Shown here piece by piece: positions 20,571 to 28,873 of a stretch of 64,000 nt of DNA. A model generated the notes under the pieces. The model was not told the origin of the DNA and made no database searches. It worked only from the letters and a program-made list of their open reading frames with translations. The stretch covers positions 992,001-1,056,000 of the forward strand of contig NZ_JAPPRJ010000009.1 in the NCBI RefSeq assembly GCF_026672545.1, written 5' to 3'. The DNA is from Rhizobium sp. SL86 (GTDB taxonomy: Bacteria > Pseudomonadota > Alphaproteobacteria > Rhizobiales > Rhizobiaceae). The position numbers were made by a program, and so were the translations under genes. Numbering within the stretch: the stretch's first letter is position 1; every line of letters starts with the position of its first letter.

Positions 20571-21935
20571 TCACCGCAGCGTTTTGACGACTTCCTTTGA
20601 CAGAGCAGACGGGGAATAACCCGTCCACCATGGCGACAGTCCAAGGCGAACGATCACAATCCCTTCGGACGGAATGACGGTCACCGACTGGCCGTCATGG
20701 CCTTGCAGGTTGAACGTATCGGCCGGCAGCTCTGCCCTGTCCGACGGGCGCGGCAGCCAGGTCTGCATCCTCGAATACCGTCCGCCCGATGCCGTCGTCG
20801 GCTGCGACATCGCCGCAACGAACCCCTCCGGCAACAGCCGCTCCCCATTCCACACGCCATCCTGCGCCAGAAGCAGGCCGAATCGGGCCCAGTCGCGCGC
20901 ATTGGCGTAAAGATAGGAACTTCCGACGAAGGTGCCGGACGCATCCGCCTCCATCACCGCACTTCTCATGCCGAGCGGTCCGAACAGCGCATCCTTCGGG
21001 AAGGCAAGCGCCGTTGAACGATCCCCGAGGCGGTCCATCCAGATGCGCGACAAGAGCACCGCCGTTCCGGAGGAATAGTTGAAGCGCTCGCCCGGCTTGC
21101 CATCGAGGGGCAGAGAGGCGGTAAAGGCCGCCATGTCCGGCTCGAGGTAAAGCATGCGCGTGACATCCGCCACGGTGCCATAGTCCTCGTTGAATGCCAG
21201 GCCGCTTTCCATGGCGAGAAGTTGGGCAAGCGTGATCTCGCGTCTCGCATCACCCGCCCATTGCCGCATCAGATTGCGGTCGTCGAGCTTCATCCGACCC
21301 TCAGCCAGCAACCGGCCGATCAGCGCGGCATTCACCGTCTTTGTCATCGACCAGCCAAGCAGTGGCGTATTTGCAGTAAAGCCCGGTCGATAGCGTTCTG
21401 CGACGATCGCGCCGTTCTTGACGACGACAACAGCGCGAAACCCGGGTCCGACCAGATCATCACGTTCCAGAAGGGCCGCGGCGGCAGCCTGCGGCTGAAC
21501 CTCGTTACCAAACGGCCAAGCGGCATTCGCCTGCGCGCCGGATGGCGGTGCCATCGCGATCGTGCCAAGTTCTGCCGCCTCCGCCCCCTGCGGAACGACA
21601 GCACAGCCGAGACCAGCCCGGTAGACGGCAGAGCTTGGTGCAATCTGACCAAGGAGGGCAGCCGAGACCCGTTGAGCCTGCCGATCGACGGACACCCGCA
21701 TCAGCCGCAGCAGCGGATGGCCCGGCGCCTGCACGTCATCGGCCAGCACCTCGTTCTCGTCCCGCCCGGCGAGAAACACGTTGGAGCAGACGATCTTGGC
21801 GGCATAACCGCTGCCGACCCGCAGCAGATCCGGCGGCATGGTGTAGAGCCAGACAAGGCCGGCGCACACGGCCAGTAGAAACAAGGCAAGGAGGATCTTG
21901 GCGAGACGTTTCAACAGTCTTTTGACGGGGCGCAT
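20571..21935 (-). CDS. serine hydrolase, beta-lactamase/class C family, membrane anchored
   Basis: This 454-residue protein has an N-terminal membrane anchor (about residues 10-33) and a periplasmic serine beta-lactamase-like domain with SMTK as the SxxK nucleophile motif and NYSSG in the position of YxN. Relatives include esterases, D-aminopeptidases and 6-aminohexanoate-dimer hydrolase-like proteins, so a true beta-lactamase function is not implied. The ATG at 21935 has GGAG seven bases upstream; the frame remains open to a TTG at 21968. It is divergent from btaA. Confidence 0.85.
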   Translation of the reverse strand: MRPVKRLLKRLAKILLALFLLAVCAGLVWLYTMPPDLLRVGSGYAAKIVCSNVFLAGRDENEVLADDVQAPGHPLLRLMRVSVDRQAQRVSAALLGQIAPSSAVYRAGLGCAVVPQGAEAAELGTIAMAPPSGAQANAAWPFGNEVQPQAAAAALLERDDLVGPGFRAVVVVKNGAIVAERYRPGFTANTPLLGWSMTKTVNAALIGRLLAEGRMKLDDRNLMRQWAGDARREITLAQLLAMESGLAFNEDYGTVADVTRMLYLEPDMAAFTASLPLDGKPGERFNYSSGTAVLLSRIWMDRLGDRSTALAFPKDALFGPLGMRSAVMEADASGTFVGSSYLYANARDWARFGLLLAQDGVWNGERLLPEGFVAAMSQPTTASGGRYSRMQTWLPRPSDRAELPADTFNLQGHDGQSVTVIPSEGIVIVRLGLSPWWTGYSPSALSKEVVKTLR

Positions 21936-21977
21936 ACACTTCTCCGCTTCGCTCGGGCCGGCATGCAAACAGGTTTC

Positions 21978-21997
21978 CGTGACAATGAAAAGTCACG
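21978..21997. promoter_or_regulatory. inverted repeat in divergent promoter region
   Basis: CGTGAC and GTCACG are separated by eight bases between the start of the serine hydrolase gene and btaA. The symmetry fits a dimeric regulator site. No specific regulator can be named from sequence. Confidence 0.35.
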
Positions 21998-22022
21998 AAT
22001 TGCGGGCTCTGGCACAGGTTCT

Positions 22023-22040
22023 GCGTCATGAAACTGAAAC
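22023..22040 (+). promoter_or_regulatory. possible Pho box upstream of btaA
   Basis: The 18 bases GCGTCAT-GAAA-CTGAAAC match the PhoB consensus of two 7-bp repeats (CTGTCAT, CTGTCAC) separated by four bases at 5 of 7 positions in each repeat. The site is 53-70 bp upstream of btaA. Betaine lipid genes in Sinorhizobium are known to be induced by phosphate limitation through PhoB, which makes the weak match worth noting. Confidence 0.35.
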
Positions 22041-22092
22041 ACGCCGCGACTAGAGGCTTTTGAAAAGCTCATGACGAGGCGGGGAATCGGGA

Positions 22093-23340
22093 ATGGCCGA
22101 CATTGCACCGGAAGCCAGTTTTCTGAAGAACGGAAAACTGAAGACTGCACTCCTGCAACACAAGGCGCTGTCCAGAAGCGGCTTCTCCGAGCGGCTGTTC
22201 GGTCTGCTGTTCTCGGGCCTGGTTTACCCGCAGATCTGGGAAGACCCGGATGTCGACATGGCGGGCATGGAACTTTCAGAGGGCCATCGCATTGTCACCA
22301 TCGGCTCCGGCGGCTGCAACATGCTGGCATACCTGTCGCGTAATCCGGCCTCGATCGATGTGGTGGACCTCAATCCGCATCACATCGCACTCAACAAACT
22401 GAAGCTTGCCGCCTTCCAGAGCCTGCCTGCCCATGCGGACGTCGTCCGTCTTCTGGCGGCCGAAGGGCGCAACAGCAATTCGCAGGCCTTTGACACCTTC
22501 GTCGCGCCGGCGCTCGACGCAGGCACCCGCGGCTACTGGCAGAAGCGCACGCTGAACTGCCGCCGCCGCATCAGCGTCTTCGACCGCAACATCTACCGCA
22601 CCGGCCTGCTCGGTCGTTTCATCGCCGTCGGCCATCTGATCGCCCGTCTGCATGGTGTGGATCTGACCGAGATGGCGAAGACCCGCTCGTTGCGCGAACA
22701 GCGCCAGTTCTTCGAGGACCGCATCGCGCCGCTGTTCGACAAGCCGTTCATCCGCTGGCTCACCAACCGCAAGAGCTCGCTCTTCGGCCTTGGCATCCCG
22801 CCGCAGCAGTATGACGAACTGGCAAGCCTGGCCGATGAAGGTTCGATCGCCCCGGTCCTGCGCCAGCGTCTCGAAAAGCTCGCCTGCCATTTCCCGCTGC
22901 GCGACAACTATTTCGCCTGGCAGGCTTTTGCCCGCCGGTATCCGCAGCCGCACGAAGGCACCTTGCCGACCTACCTGAAGCCGGAGCTTTATCGCGCCAT
23001 CCGCGACAATGCTGGGCGTGTCGCCGTGCACCACGCTACCTTCACAGAGCTTCTTTCCGGCAAGGATGCCGGCACCGTCGACCGCTATGTGCTGCTCGAC
23101 GCGCAGGACTGGATGAACGACCGGCAGCTGAACGAGCTCTGGGCCGAGATTTCCCGCACCGCCAGCGCCGGCGCACGGGTGATCTTCCGCACCGCCGCCG
23201 AGCGGAGCATCATCGAGGGACGCCTGTCGCCGACGATCCGCGACCAGTGGACCTACCTCGACGCCCGCTCGCAGGAACTCAACCTGCAGGACCGCTCCGC
23301 AATCTATGGCGGTTTCCACATCTACGTGAAGAAGGCCTGA
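22093..23340 (+). CDS. btaA: S-adenosylmethionine:diacylglycerol 3-amino-3-carboxypropyl transferase
   Basis: BtaA transfers the 3-amino-3-carboxypropyl group of SAM to diacylglycerol, the first step in making the betaine lipid DGTS. The 415-residue product shows the BtaA features: QIWEDP near residue 48, the SAM loop TIGSGGCNMLAYLS (about 69-82), DLNPHHIALNKLK, and the C-terminal segment LLDAQDWM followed by IIFRTA-type residues. btaB follows with a start 5 bp after the stop. Together they let the cell replace phospholipids when phosphate is scarce; this role is established for the Sinorhizobium genes. Confidence 0.93.
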   Translation: MADIAPEASFLKNGKLKTALLQHKALSRSGFSERLFGLLFSGLVYPQIWEDPDVDMAGMELSEGHRIVTIGSGGCNMLAYLSRNPASIDVVDLNPHHIALNKLKLAAFQSLPAHADVVRLLAAEGRNSNSQAFDTFVAPALDAGTRGYWQKRTLNCRRRISVFDRNIYRTGLLGRFIAVGHLIARLHGVDLTEMAKTRSLREQRQFFEDRIAPLFDKPFIRWLTNRKSSLFGLGIPPQQYDELASLADEGSIAPVLRQRLEKLACHFPLRDNYFAWQAFARRYPQPHEGTLPTYLKPELYRAIRDNAGRVAVHHATFTELLSGKDAGTVDRYVLLDAQDWMNDRQLNELWAEISRTASAGARVIFRTAAERSIIEGRLSPTIRDQWTYLDARSQELNLQDRSAIYGGFHIYVKKA

Positions 23341-23345
23341 GCGCG

Positions 23346-24008
23346 GTGAACACGACTTCTCCCGTGATGGACGCCGAACACGCCGACCGCATGGACCGGA
23401 TGTATCGTTACCAGCGGCACATCTACGATATCACGCGCAAATATTACCTGCTCGGGCGGGACCGTACGATCCGCGAACTGCAGGTGCCGCAGAAGGGTAC
23501 GCTTCTGGAAGTCGGCTGCGGCACAGGCCGCAACCTGATGCTTGCCCACAAGCTCTATCCGACGGCAAAACTCTACGGGCTCGACATTTCCGCCGAGATG
23601 CTCTCGACGACGCGGGCGAATTTCCGCGGCAAGGCGGTTCAGCCGGTGTTGCAGGTCGCCGACGCCACGACGTTTTCGCCCGCCGATTTCGGAGTTGCCG
23701 GCTTCGACCGGGTGATGATCTCCTATGCGCTGTCGATGATCCCGGACTGGGAGGCCGCCATCCGCACCGCGCTGCAGGCGGTTAAGCCCGGCGGTTCCCT
23801 GCACATCGTCGATTTCGGCCAGCAGGAGCAGCTGCCGCCATGGTTCCGGCGTGGCCTGCAGAACTGGCTCACCCGCTTCCACGTGACGCCGCGCGCCGAT
23901 CTTGCCGAAGCGCTCGAACGCTCTCTCGACGGCGCTGATGCCGACATGATCTTCCAGCCGCTGTTTCGCGGTTACGCCTGGCAGGCGGTGGTGCGCCGCC
24001 GCGGCTGA
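23346..24008 (+). CDS. btaB: diacylglyceryl-homoserine N-methyltransferase
   Basis: BtaB uses SAM to trimethylate diacylglyceryl-homoserine to DGTS. The 220-residue protein is a class I methyltransferase with the glycine loop LLEVGCGTGRNL near residue 56, GLDISAEML (motif II), and VKPGGSLHIVDFG. The GTG at 23346 is favoured, since it is five bases after the btaA stop and preceded by a weak GAAGAAGG; an in-frame ATG at 23367 is the alternative. The N-terminal DRMDRMYRYQRHIYD segment is typical of BtaB. It forms an operon with btaA. Confidence 0.9.
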   Translation: MNTTSPVMDAEHADRMDRMYRYQRHIYDITRKYYLLGRDRTIRELQVPQKGTLLEVGCGTGRNLMLAHKLYPTAKLYGLDISAEMLSTTRANFRGKAVQPVLQVADATTFSPADFGVAGFDRVMISYALSMIPDWEAAIRTALQAVKPGGSLHIVDFGQQEQLPPWFRRGLQNWLTRFHVTPRADLAEALERSLDGADADMIFQPLFRGYAWQAVVRRRG

Positions 24009-24171
24009 CCCCGCGCTTCAGCACGGAGATCGAACCGTCGGGGCCGGTCTTGCAGTGATGTTTTGCCTTGCCTGATGGCGCATGCTGCAGCGATATGAGG
24101 CGATGATGGGCGAATCATCCGGTGGCAACCTCCGGCTGCCCGCCCCGACACTTCAATCGCGGAGCCAGATC

Positions 24172-24954
24172 GTGCGCATTCCCTTCCTGGTCCTTTTCGC
24201 GGGACTGGCGCTCGCCGGATGTACGGCCGCAGGCCCGGATGCGCTGACGTTCGGCCTGACACCCCAGCCGAAGTTCAAGGACAATGATCCACAGGATTTC
24301 GGTGCGCGCCATCCGCATCGGCACGATATCCACGGCACGGACGTCTCCAAGTGGAACGGCGCGGTCGACTGGCCGAAGGTCAAGGCGTCCGGCATCGACT
24401 TCGTCTTCGTCAAGGCAACCGAAGGCGCAGACCGTATCGATCCGAGTTTCGAGGCCAACTGGCGCGGTGCCGCACGGGCGGGAATTCCGTATGCCCCCTA
24501 CCATTTCTATTATTTCTGCGGCGAGCCGGATGCGCAGGCGGACTGGTTCATTCAAAACGTACCGAAGAGTGCCGTCAGCCTGCCGCCGGTACTCGATGTC
24601 GAGTGGAACCCAGCCTCGCCCACCTGCCGCACAAGACCCGATCCTGCGACGGTGCGCGCCGCGATGAGCCGTTTCCTCGATCGGATCGAAGCCCATTACG
24701 GCAAACGACCGATCATCTACACGTCGGTCGATTTCCACCGCGACAATCTCGTCGGGCATTTCCGCAACTATCACTTCTGGGTTCGCTCGGTCGCGGCCCA
24801 TCCGCGAGACATCTATGGCGACAGGGCCTGGGCATTCTGGCAATACACCTCCACCGGCATTGTGCCGGGTATCGAGGGGGAAGCAGATATCAATGTCTTC
24901 AGTGGAACGCGCGAGCACTGGCAACGTTGGCTGGCTTATGCGGGCAAGACTTGA
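24172..24954 (+). CDS. glycoside hydrolase family 25 lysozyme-like lipoprotein
   Basis: This 260-residue protein begins at a GTG with GGAG seven bases upstream. That start gives a lipoprotein signal, with LALAGC and the lipidated Cys at residue 17; the longer open frame upstream spoils it. The GH25 muramidase fold is shown by GTDVSKWNG (Asp57), FVFVKATEG, and LDVEWN with the catalytic pair near Asp142/Glu144. It would cleave MurNAc-GlcNAc bonds in the periplasm or at the outer membrane. The neighbouring genes also encode wall-active enzymes. Confidence 0.9.
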   Translation: MRIPFLVLFAGLALAGCTAAGPDALTFGLTPQPKFKDNDPQDFGARHPHRHDIHGTDVSKWNGAVDWPKVKASGIDFVFVKATEGADRIDPSFEANWRGAARAGIPYAPYHFYYFCGEPDAQADWFIQNVPKSAVSLPPVLDVEWNPASPTCRTRPDPATVRAAMSRFLDRIEAHYGKRPIIYTSVDFHRDNLVGHFRNYHFWVRSVAAHPRDIYGDRAWAFWQYTSTGIVPGIEGEADINVFSGTREHWQRWLAYAGKT

Positions 24955-25007
24955 CCATCCAGTGTTTTGCTTGCCTTTCCCGCAAAGGTTTGCGTTTCTT
25001 CAGGCTG

Positions 25008-26267
25008 ATGCCTCTCTTCTGTCACAAATCTTGCCGAAATGAAGCCACCGTCCCACCGAGGATATCGTATGCCGTCTTCTGCCGCCGCCTGTCTCTGGCT
25101 CTTCTCGTGTCCACCTGCGCGCTGTCTCCGGCGCTCGCCCAAACGCCTGCCGCACCCTGCGGCGGCGATGTTGCGAGCTTCCTGCAGGGCGTGAAGTCTG
25201 AGGCCATCTCCCTGGGGGTCCCGGCCGAAGCCGCCGACAAGGCGCTCGCCGGTGCCCAGATCGACCAGAAGGTTCTGTCGCGTGACCGCGCACAAGGCGT
25301 CTTCCGCCAGACCTTCCTCGAATTTTCACAGCGAACCGTCAGCCAGGCACGCCTCGACATCGGTCGCAAGAAACTGCAGGATCTGTCGGGCGTCTTTTCC
25401 CGCGCGGAGAAGGAATTCGGCGTCGCTCCGGGCGTGATTGCCGCCTTCTGGGCGATGGAGACCGATTTCGGCGCCGTCCAGGGCGATTTCAATACACGCA
25501 ACGCACTGGTGACATTGGCACATGACTGCCGCCGGCCGGAGCTTTTCCGCCCGCAGCTGCTGGCGTTGACCCAAATGGTCCAGCACGGCGATCTCGACCC
25601 GCAGACCAATACGGGTGCCTGGGCGGGCGAAATCGGCCAGGTGCAGATGCTGCCGAAGGATATCATTGCCCACGGCATCGACGGTGACGGCGACGGCCAT
25701 GTGAACGTGAAGACCAGCGCCCCGGACGCAATCCTCACTGCCGCCTCCTTCATCAAGAGCCTTGGTTTCCGCGCCGGCGAACCGTGGATCCAGGAAGTCG
25801 AGCTGCCGGAAAACCTGCCCTGGGAAAAATCCGGCCTCGGCAACGAGATCCCGGCGTCCGAATGGTTCAAGCTCGGCGTAAAACCGCGTGACGGCAAGAC
25901 CGAGTTCGGTTCGCTGCCGGCGGCACTCGTGCTGCCGCAGGGTCGCAAAGGCCCCGCCTTCCTGACCTATCCGAACTTCGCCATCTATCTCGAATGGAAC
26001 AAGTCCTTCATCTACACGACCTCGGCCGCCTATTTCGCCACCCGCCTCTCCGGCGCACCGACCTATCTGAAGGGCAATCCGGAGCCGGGCCTCGACGTTG
26101 ACCAGATGAAGGCGCTGCAGGCAAAGCTTGATGCCAAGAGCCACGACGTCGGCGAGATCGACGGCATTCTGGGATCCGGTACCCGCCGGGCCGTACAGCG
26201 CGAGCAGCAACGGCTCGGCATGCCGGCCGATGGTTGGCCGACACTGGCGCTTCTCAACGCGCTTTGA
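25008..26267 (+). CDS. lytic murein transglycosylase, MltB family
   Basis: This 419-residue protein has an N-terminal signal peptide (hydrophobic core about residues 28-42, ALAQ cleavage site near 45), an MltB/SltB-type transglycosylase domain with the catalytic Glu151 in FWAMETDFG, and a C-terminal peptidoglycan-binding_1 domain (about 360-419, IDGILGSGTRRAVQREQ). It cleaves glycan strands with formation of anhydro-MurNAc in the periplasm. The start is uncertain: ATG 25008 is the only in-frame ATG upstream of the signal, and gives a long n-region with a weak ribosome site. Confidence 0.9.
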   Translation: MPLFCHKSCRNEATVPPRISYAVFCRRLSLALLVSTCALSPALAQTPAAPCGGDVASFLQGVKSEAISLGVPAEAADKALAGAQIDQKVLSRDRAQGVFRQTFLEFSQRTVSQARLDIGRKKLQDLSGVFSRAEKEFGVAPGVIAAFWAMETDFGAVQGDFNTRNALVTLAHDCRRPELFRPQLLALTQMVQHGDLDPQTNTGAWAGEIGQVQMLPKDIIAHGIDGDGDGHVNVKTSAPDAILTAASFIKSLGFRAGEPWIQEVELPENLPWEKSGLGNEIPASEWFKLGVKPRDGKTEFGSLPAALVLPQGRKGPAFLTYPNFAIYLEWNKSFIYTTSAAYFATRLSGAPTYLKGNPEPGLDVDQMKALQAKLDAKSHDVGEIDGILGSGTRRAVQREQQRLGMPADGWPTLALLNAL

Positions 26268-26634
26268 TCAGGGACCGGGGTTCTGTGACAACTGGACCCC
26301 GGCTCACCCCCGGCACACGCTTTGACCCTCCGTCACCCAGCCCCGGTTGCCGGAAGACGCCGGGACGGCCCCGCCGATGGCGACACGGCGACCCGAATTC
26401 TGGCTGCAGCGCAGCAAAACATCACGAAATGTAACGCTTCTTAACAGCCTGCAGAAGTTTTTTCACAGTTTGTTAGCCAGTTTCATAAACGAATATTCGT
26501 GATAAAATTCAAATAGATACACAAAATATGAGCAGCACTCGGACGCATCCTCTGCGGCAGTGCAGCACATTATTCACTTTGCAAAGCCTGTCGCTTGCCC
26601 TTAGATTTCAACTGTTAACGCAAGGGAGACAGAC
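26268..26634. other. intergenic region with A/T-rich promoter-like part
   Basis: The first half is GC-rich and shows no gene. The second half (about 26430-26530) is A/T-rich and contains a 12-bp perfect palindrome ACGAATATTCGT at 26489-26500, with TTGTTA upstream and GATAAAAT downstream. It is the natural place for a promoter of the small peptide gene at 26635. Confidence 0.45.
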
Positions 26635-26712
26635 ATGGGACGTACCTATTCCTTCAATCTCCTCATCTTCGGTGCAGCGTTCGTTTTCGTCGCGTCAATG
26701 CTCTTTGTCTGA
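26635..26712 (+). CDS. predicted 25-residue single-span membrane peptide
   Basis: A short frame, ATG at 26635 to TGA at 26710-26712, encodes 25 residues beginning MGRTYSFNLLIF and continuing with Gly, Ala, Phe, Val and Met to a C-terminal LFV. After a six-residue polar N terminus it is almost wholly hydrophobic, so it should form one membrane helix. A ribosome site (AAGGGAG) lies six to seven bases upstream and an A/T-rich promoter-like stretch lies further up. The coding call rests on these features only; function is unknown. Confidence 0.55.
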   Translation: MGRTYSFNLLIFGAAFVFVASMLFV

Positions 26713-26785
26713 GCCGCAAGGGACGCCATAGGCCTAGCCAACCGATTGGCCCGATGAACAAGCCAGCAGTTTCATGAACGAGGTC

Positions 26786-26803
26786 GGGCGGATTGAACCG
26801 CCC
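26786..26803 (-). terminator. hairpin downstream of metF
   Basis: GGGCGG and CCGCCC pair around a six-base loop 19 bp beyond the metF stop. There is no T-run on the minus strand, so it is a weak terminator candidate. Confidence 0.35.
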
Positions 26804-26821
26804 TCCCCCGCAACAACAGGC

Positions 26822-27721
26822 TCAGGCCGCCGCCCCGGCCTGGGCCTTTTCGTTGGGCAGCCGGCCGAGATTTTCGAGCACGGCAGCGGTCAGCGGTGCA
26901 CGGTTCATCGTGTAGAAGTGGAATTCGTGAATGCCGCGGCGGATCAGATCCTCGACCTGCTCGGCAGCGACATCGGCTGCCACCTTGGCCCGCTCTTCCG
27001 GCTTATCGTCATACCCAGCAAACCGCGCATCGAGGAAGGACGGAACGCTCGAACCGCAGCGGCCGGCAAAACGCTTCAACTGCGTCAGGTTCTGGATCGG
27101 CATGATGCCGGGAATGACCGGGATCTTGATGCCCGCCCTGTGCACCGCGTTCAGGTAACGTTCGAACACGTCATTGTCGAAAAAGAACTGGGTGAGCGCC
27201 CGGTCGGCACCGTTGTCCGCCTTCAGCTTCAGCATTGCGACATCAGCCGCCACATCCGCGCTTTCGGGGTGTTTTTCCGGATAGGCGGAGACCGAGATTT
27301 CGAAGCCGCCGTCGGCCTTCAGCACGGACACCAGTTCGGCCGCATTGGCGTAACCATCCGGATGCGGCACATAGGCCGTACCGATGCCACTCGACGGATC
27401 ACCGCGCAGTGCCACGATGTGGCGCACGCCAAGCGCGCGCAGGTCCTCGATCACCTGATGGGTTTCCTGCCGATCGGCATCAACACACGTCAGGTGGGAG
27501 GCAGTCGACAGGCCGACCTCTGAAATCATCTTGTCGACGGCGGCAAAGGTGGGTGCCTTGGTGGTGCCGCCGGCGCCGTAGGTCACCGAAACGAAATCCG
27601 GATTGTAGCGCTTCAGATCGCGTGCGGCCTCCCAAAGCTGACCCTCCATTTCCGCCGATTTCGGCGGAAAGAATTCGAAGGAAATGCGAAAGCGGTCCTG
27701 GGTGGGGGCAGATGAGGTCAT
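26822..27721 (-). CDS. metF: methylenetetrahydrofolate reductase
   Basis: MetF reduces 5,10-methylene-THF to 5-methyl-THF using FAD and NADH and supplies the methyl group for methionine synthesis. The product is 299 residues, starting MTSSAPTQDRF; FEFFPPKS (about 15-22) with the key Glu, VSVTYGAGG, LTCVDADRQE, ALRGDP and the FFFDND segment are all present. The ATG at 27721 overlaps the stop of the ArsR-methyltransferase gene (ATGA), so the two are one translational unit. An open frame further upstream is an overlap artefact. Confidence 0.96.
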   Translation of the reverse strand: MTSSAPTQDRFRISFEFFPPKSAEMEGQLWEAARDLKRYNPDFVSVTYGAGGTTKAPTFAAVDKMISEVGLSTASHLTCVDADRQETHQVIEDLRALGVRHIVALRGDPSSGIGTAYVPHPDGYANAAELVSVLKADGGFEISVSAYPEKHPESADVAADVAMLKLKADNGADRALTQFFFDNDVFERYLNAVHRAGIKIPVIPGIMPIQNLTQLKRFAGRCGSSVPSFLDARFAGYDDKPEERAKVAADVAAEQVEDLIRRGIHEFHFYTMNRAPLTAAVLENLGRLPNEKAQAGAAA

Positions 27722-28737
27722 GGGGCTACTTCCGATACAAGGGATTTCCGCGGAGCAGACATCTCCGCTCCAGCCGGTACGGCTGCCGCGCGGGCAAGCC
27801 AGATCGTGACGGTCAGCGCCGGCGCTTCCGCCTTGGCGCCCGGTTGAAGGTCGATCACCTGCTCTACCGTCAGGCCAAGCTTTTCCAGCCATTCGGTCAC
27901 GGTCTGGTGCGAGAAGCCGAGACGCAGATGGGCATGTTCTTCCCGGAGGTAGTCGAGCGCATGCGGCGCCAGGTCGACGATGATCAGGCGTCCATTCGGC
28001 CGCACGACCTTGGCCGCTTCGGCGATCGCCCGTTCCGGCTGATCAAGGAAATGCAGAACCTGATGGATGGTGACGAGGTCGAAGTCACCGGCTTCCACCG
28101 GCAGATTGAAGATGTCGCCCTGGCGTACGGAGGCCTTCATGATGCCGGTGCGGTCCAGGTTGGCGCGGGCGACCGCCAGCATGTCACGGCTCGCATCGAT
28201 GCCGACCGCACGGCGGTAGAGGTTTTCGAAAAGCTGCAGGATCAGCCCGGTGCCGGTGCCAAGATCGAGCAGCGCATCGATCGGCTCGGGACCGACCAGC
28301 CGCAGCAGCGCTTCCTCGACGGCCGTATCGCTGACATGCAGGCGGCGCAATTCGTCCCATTCGGCGGCATTGCGACTGAAATAGGCCTGGGCCCGTTCGG
28401 CACGCACGCGCTTCACCTCGGCCAGCCGTTCGCCGTCCCTGAGCAGGACCGGATCCTGCGACCCCGCAGCCTCCAGGAGAAGCCGCGCCAGAGGCGAGAC
28501 CGCACCGTCCTGTTTCAGACGGAAATAGGCCCAGGCGCCCTCCTGGTAGCGCTCGACCAGCCCCTCTTCGGAGAGAAGCTTCAGGTGGCGCGAGATACGA
28601 GGTTGCGACTGACCCAGGATTTCTGTCAGATCACTGACGGTCAGGTCGCCGGCCGACAGCAATGCCAGCAGACGAAAACGGGTCGGCTCGCCCGCTGTCT
28701 TCAGCACGTCCACCAGTTTATCGAGACCCAGGGCCAT
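27718..28737 (-). CDS. ArsR-type regulator fused to SAM-dependent methyltransferase
   Basis: The 339-residue protein joins an N-terminal winged-helix ArsR domain (about 1-90; LTVSDLTEILGQSQPRISRHL is the recognition helix region) to a class I methyltransferase domain with LLDLGTGTGL near residue 150 and IHQVLHFLDQPE. It is coupled to metF by ATGA and preceded by a perfect palindrome, so it probably represses this operon and senses SAM or S-adenosylhomocysteine (inference; the SahR group of ArsR regulators controls the methionine cycle in Proteobacteria). I take ATG 28737, with GGA seven bases upstream; ATG 28749 is also possible. Confidence 0.9.
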   Translation of the reverse strand: MALGLDKLVDVLKTAGEPTRFRLLALLSAGDLTVSDLTEILGQSQPRISRHLKLLSEEGLVERYQEGAWAYFRLKQDGAVSPLARLLLEAAGSQDPVLLRDGERLAEVKRVRAERAQAYFSRNAAEWDELRRLHVSDTAVEEALLRLVGPEPIDALLDLGTGTGLILQLFENLYRRAVGIDASRDMLAVARANLDRTGIMKASVRQGDIFNLPVEAGDFDLVTIHQVLHFLDQPERAIAEAAKVVRPNGRLIIVDLAPHALDYLREEHAHLRLGFSHQTVTEWLEKLGLTVEQVIDLQPGAKAEAPALTVTIWLARAAAVPAGAEMSAPRKSLVSEVAP

Positions 28738-28759
28738 CCTACATTCCATCACAATCAAG

Positions 28760-28779
28760 ATATAAAGATATCTTTATAT
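28760..28779. promoter_or_regulatory. perfect 20-bp palindrome, likely operator of the ArsR-MT/metF operon
   Basis: ATATAAAGAT followed directly by its reverse complement lies 23-42 bp upstream of the regulator start. Length, symmetry and place are those of an ArsR-family operator. Similar palindromes are, to my knowledge, associated with SahR-type regulators of methionine genes, but I cannot check this here. Confidence 0.75.
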
Positions 28780-28819
28780 GATGGCGTCAGCCACTGCAAG
28801 CCCTTTTGCCGCCGAAACG

Positions 28820-28847
28820 GACAAGGCGGCCTTTCGACCGCCTTGTC
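28820..28847 (-). terminator. terminator between chemoreceptor gene and ArsR-MT gene
   Basis: A perfect 10-bp stem, GACAAGGCGG with CCGCCTTGTC around eight bases, lies 27 bp past the stop of the chemoreceptor at 28874. The following minus-strand bases contain only a short T-run. Confidence 0.6.
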
Positions 28848-28873
28848 TTTAGCAGGAGAGATGTTGCCGCGTG

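Noticed and set aside
24351-25007. Upstream extension of the MltB-type gene over the GH25 gene
   Set aside because: It runs in another frame through a well-supported gene; the signal peptide defines a start near 25008.
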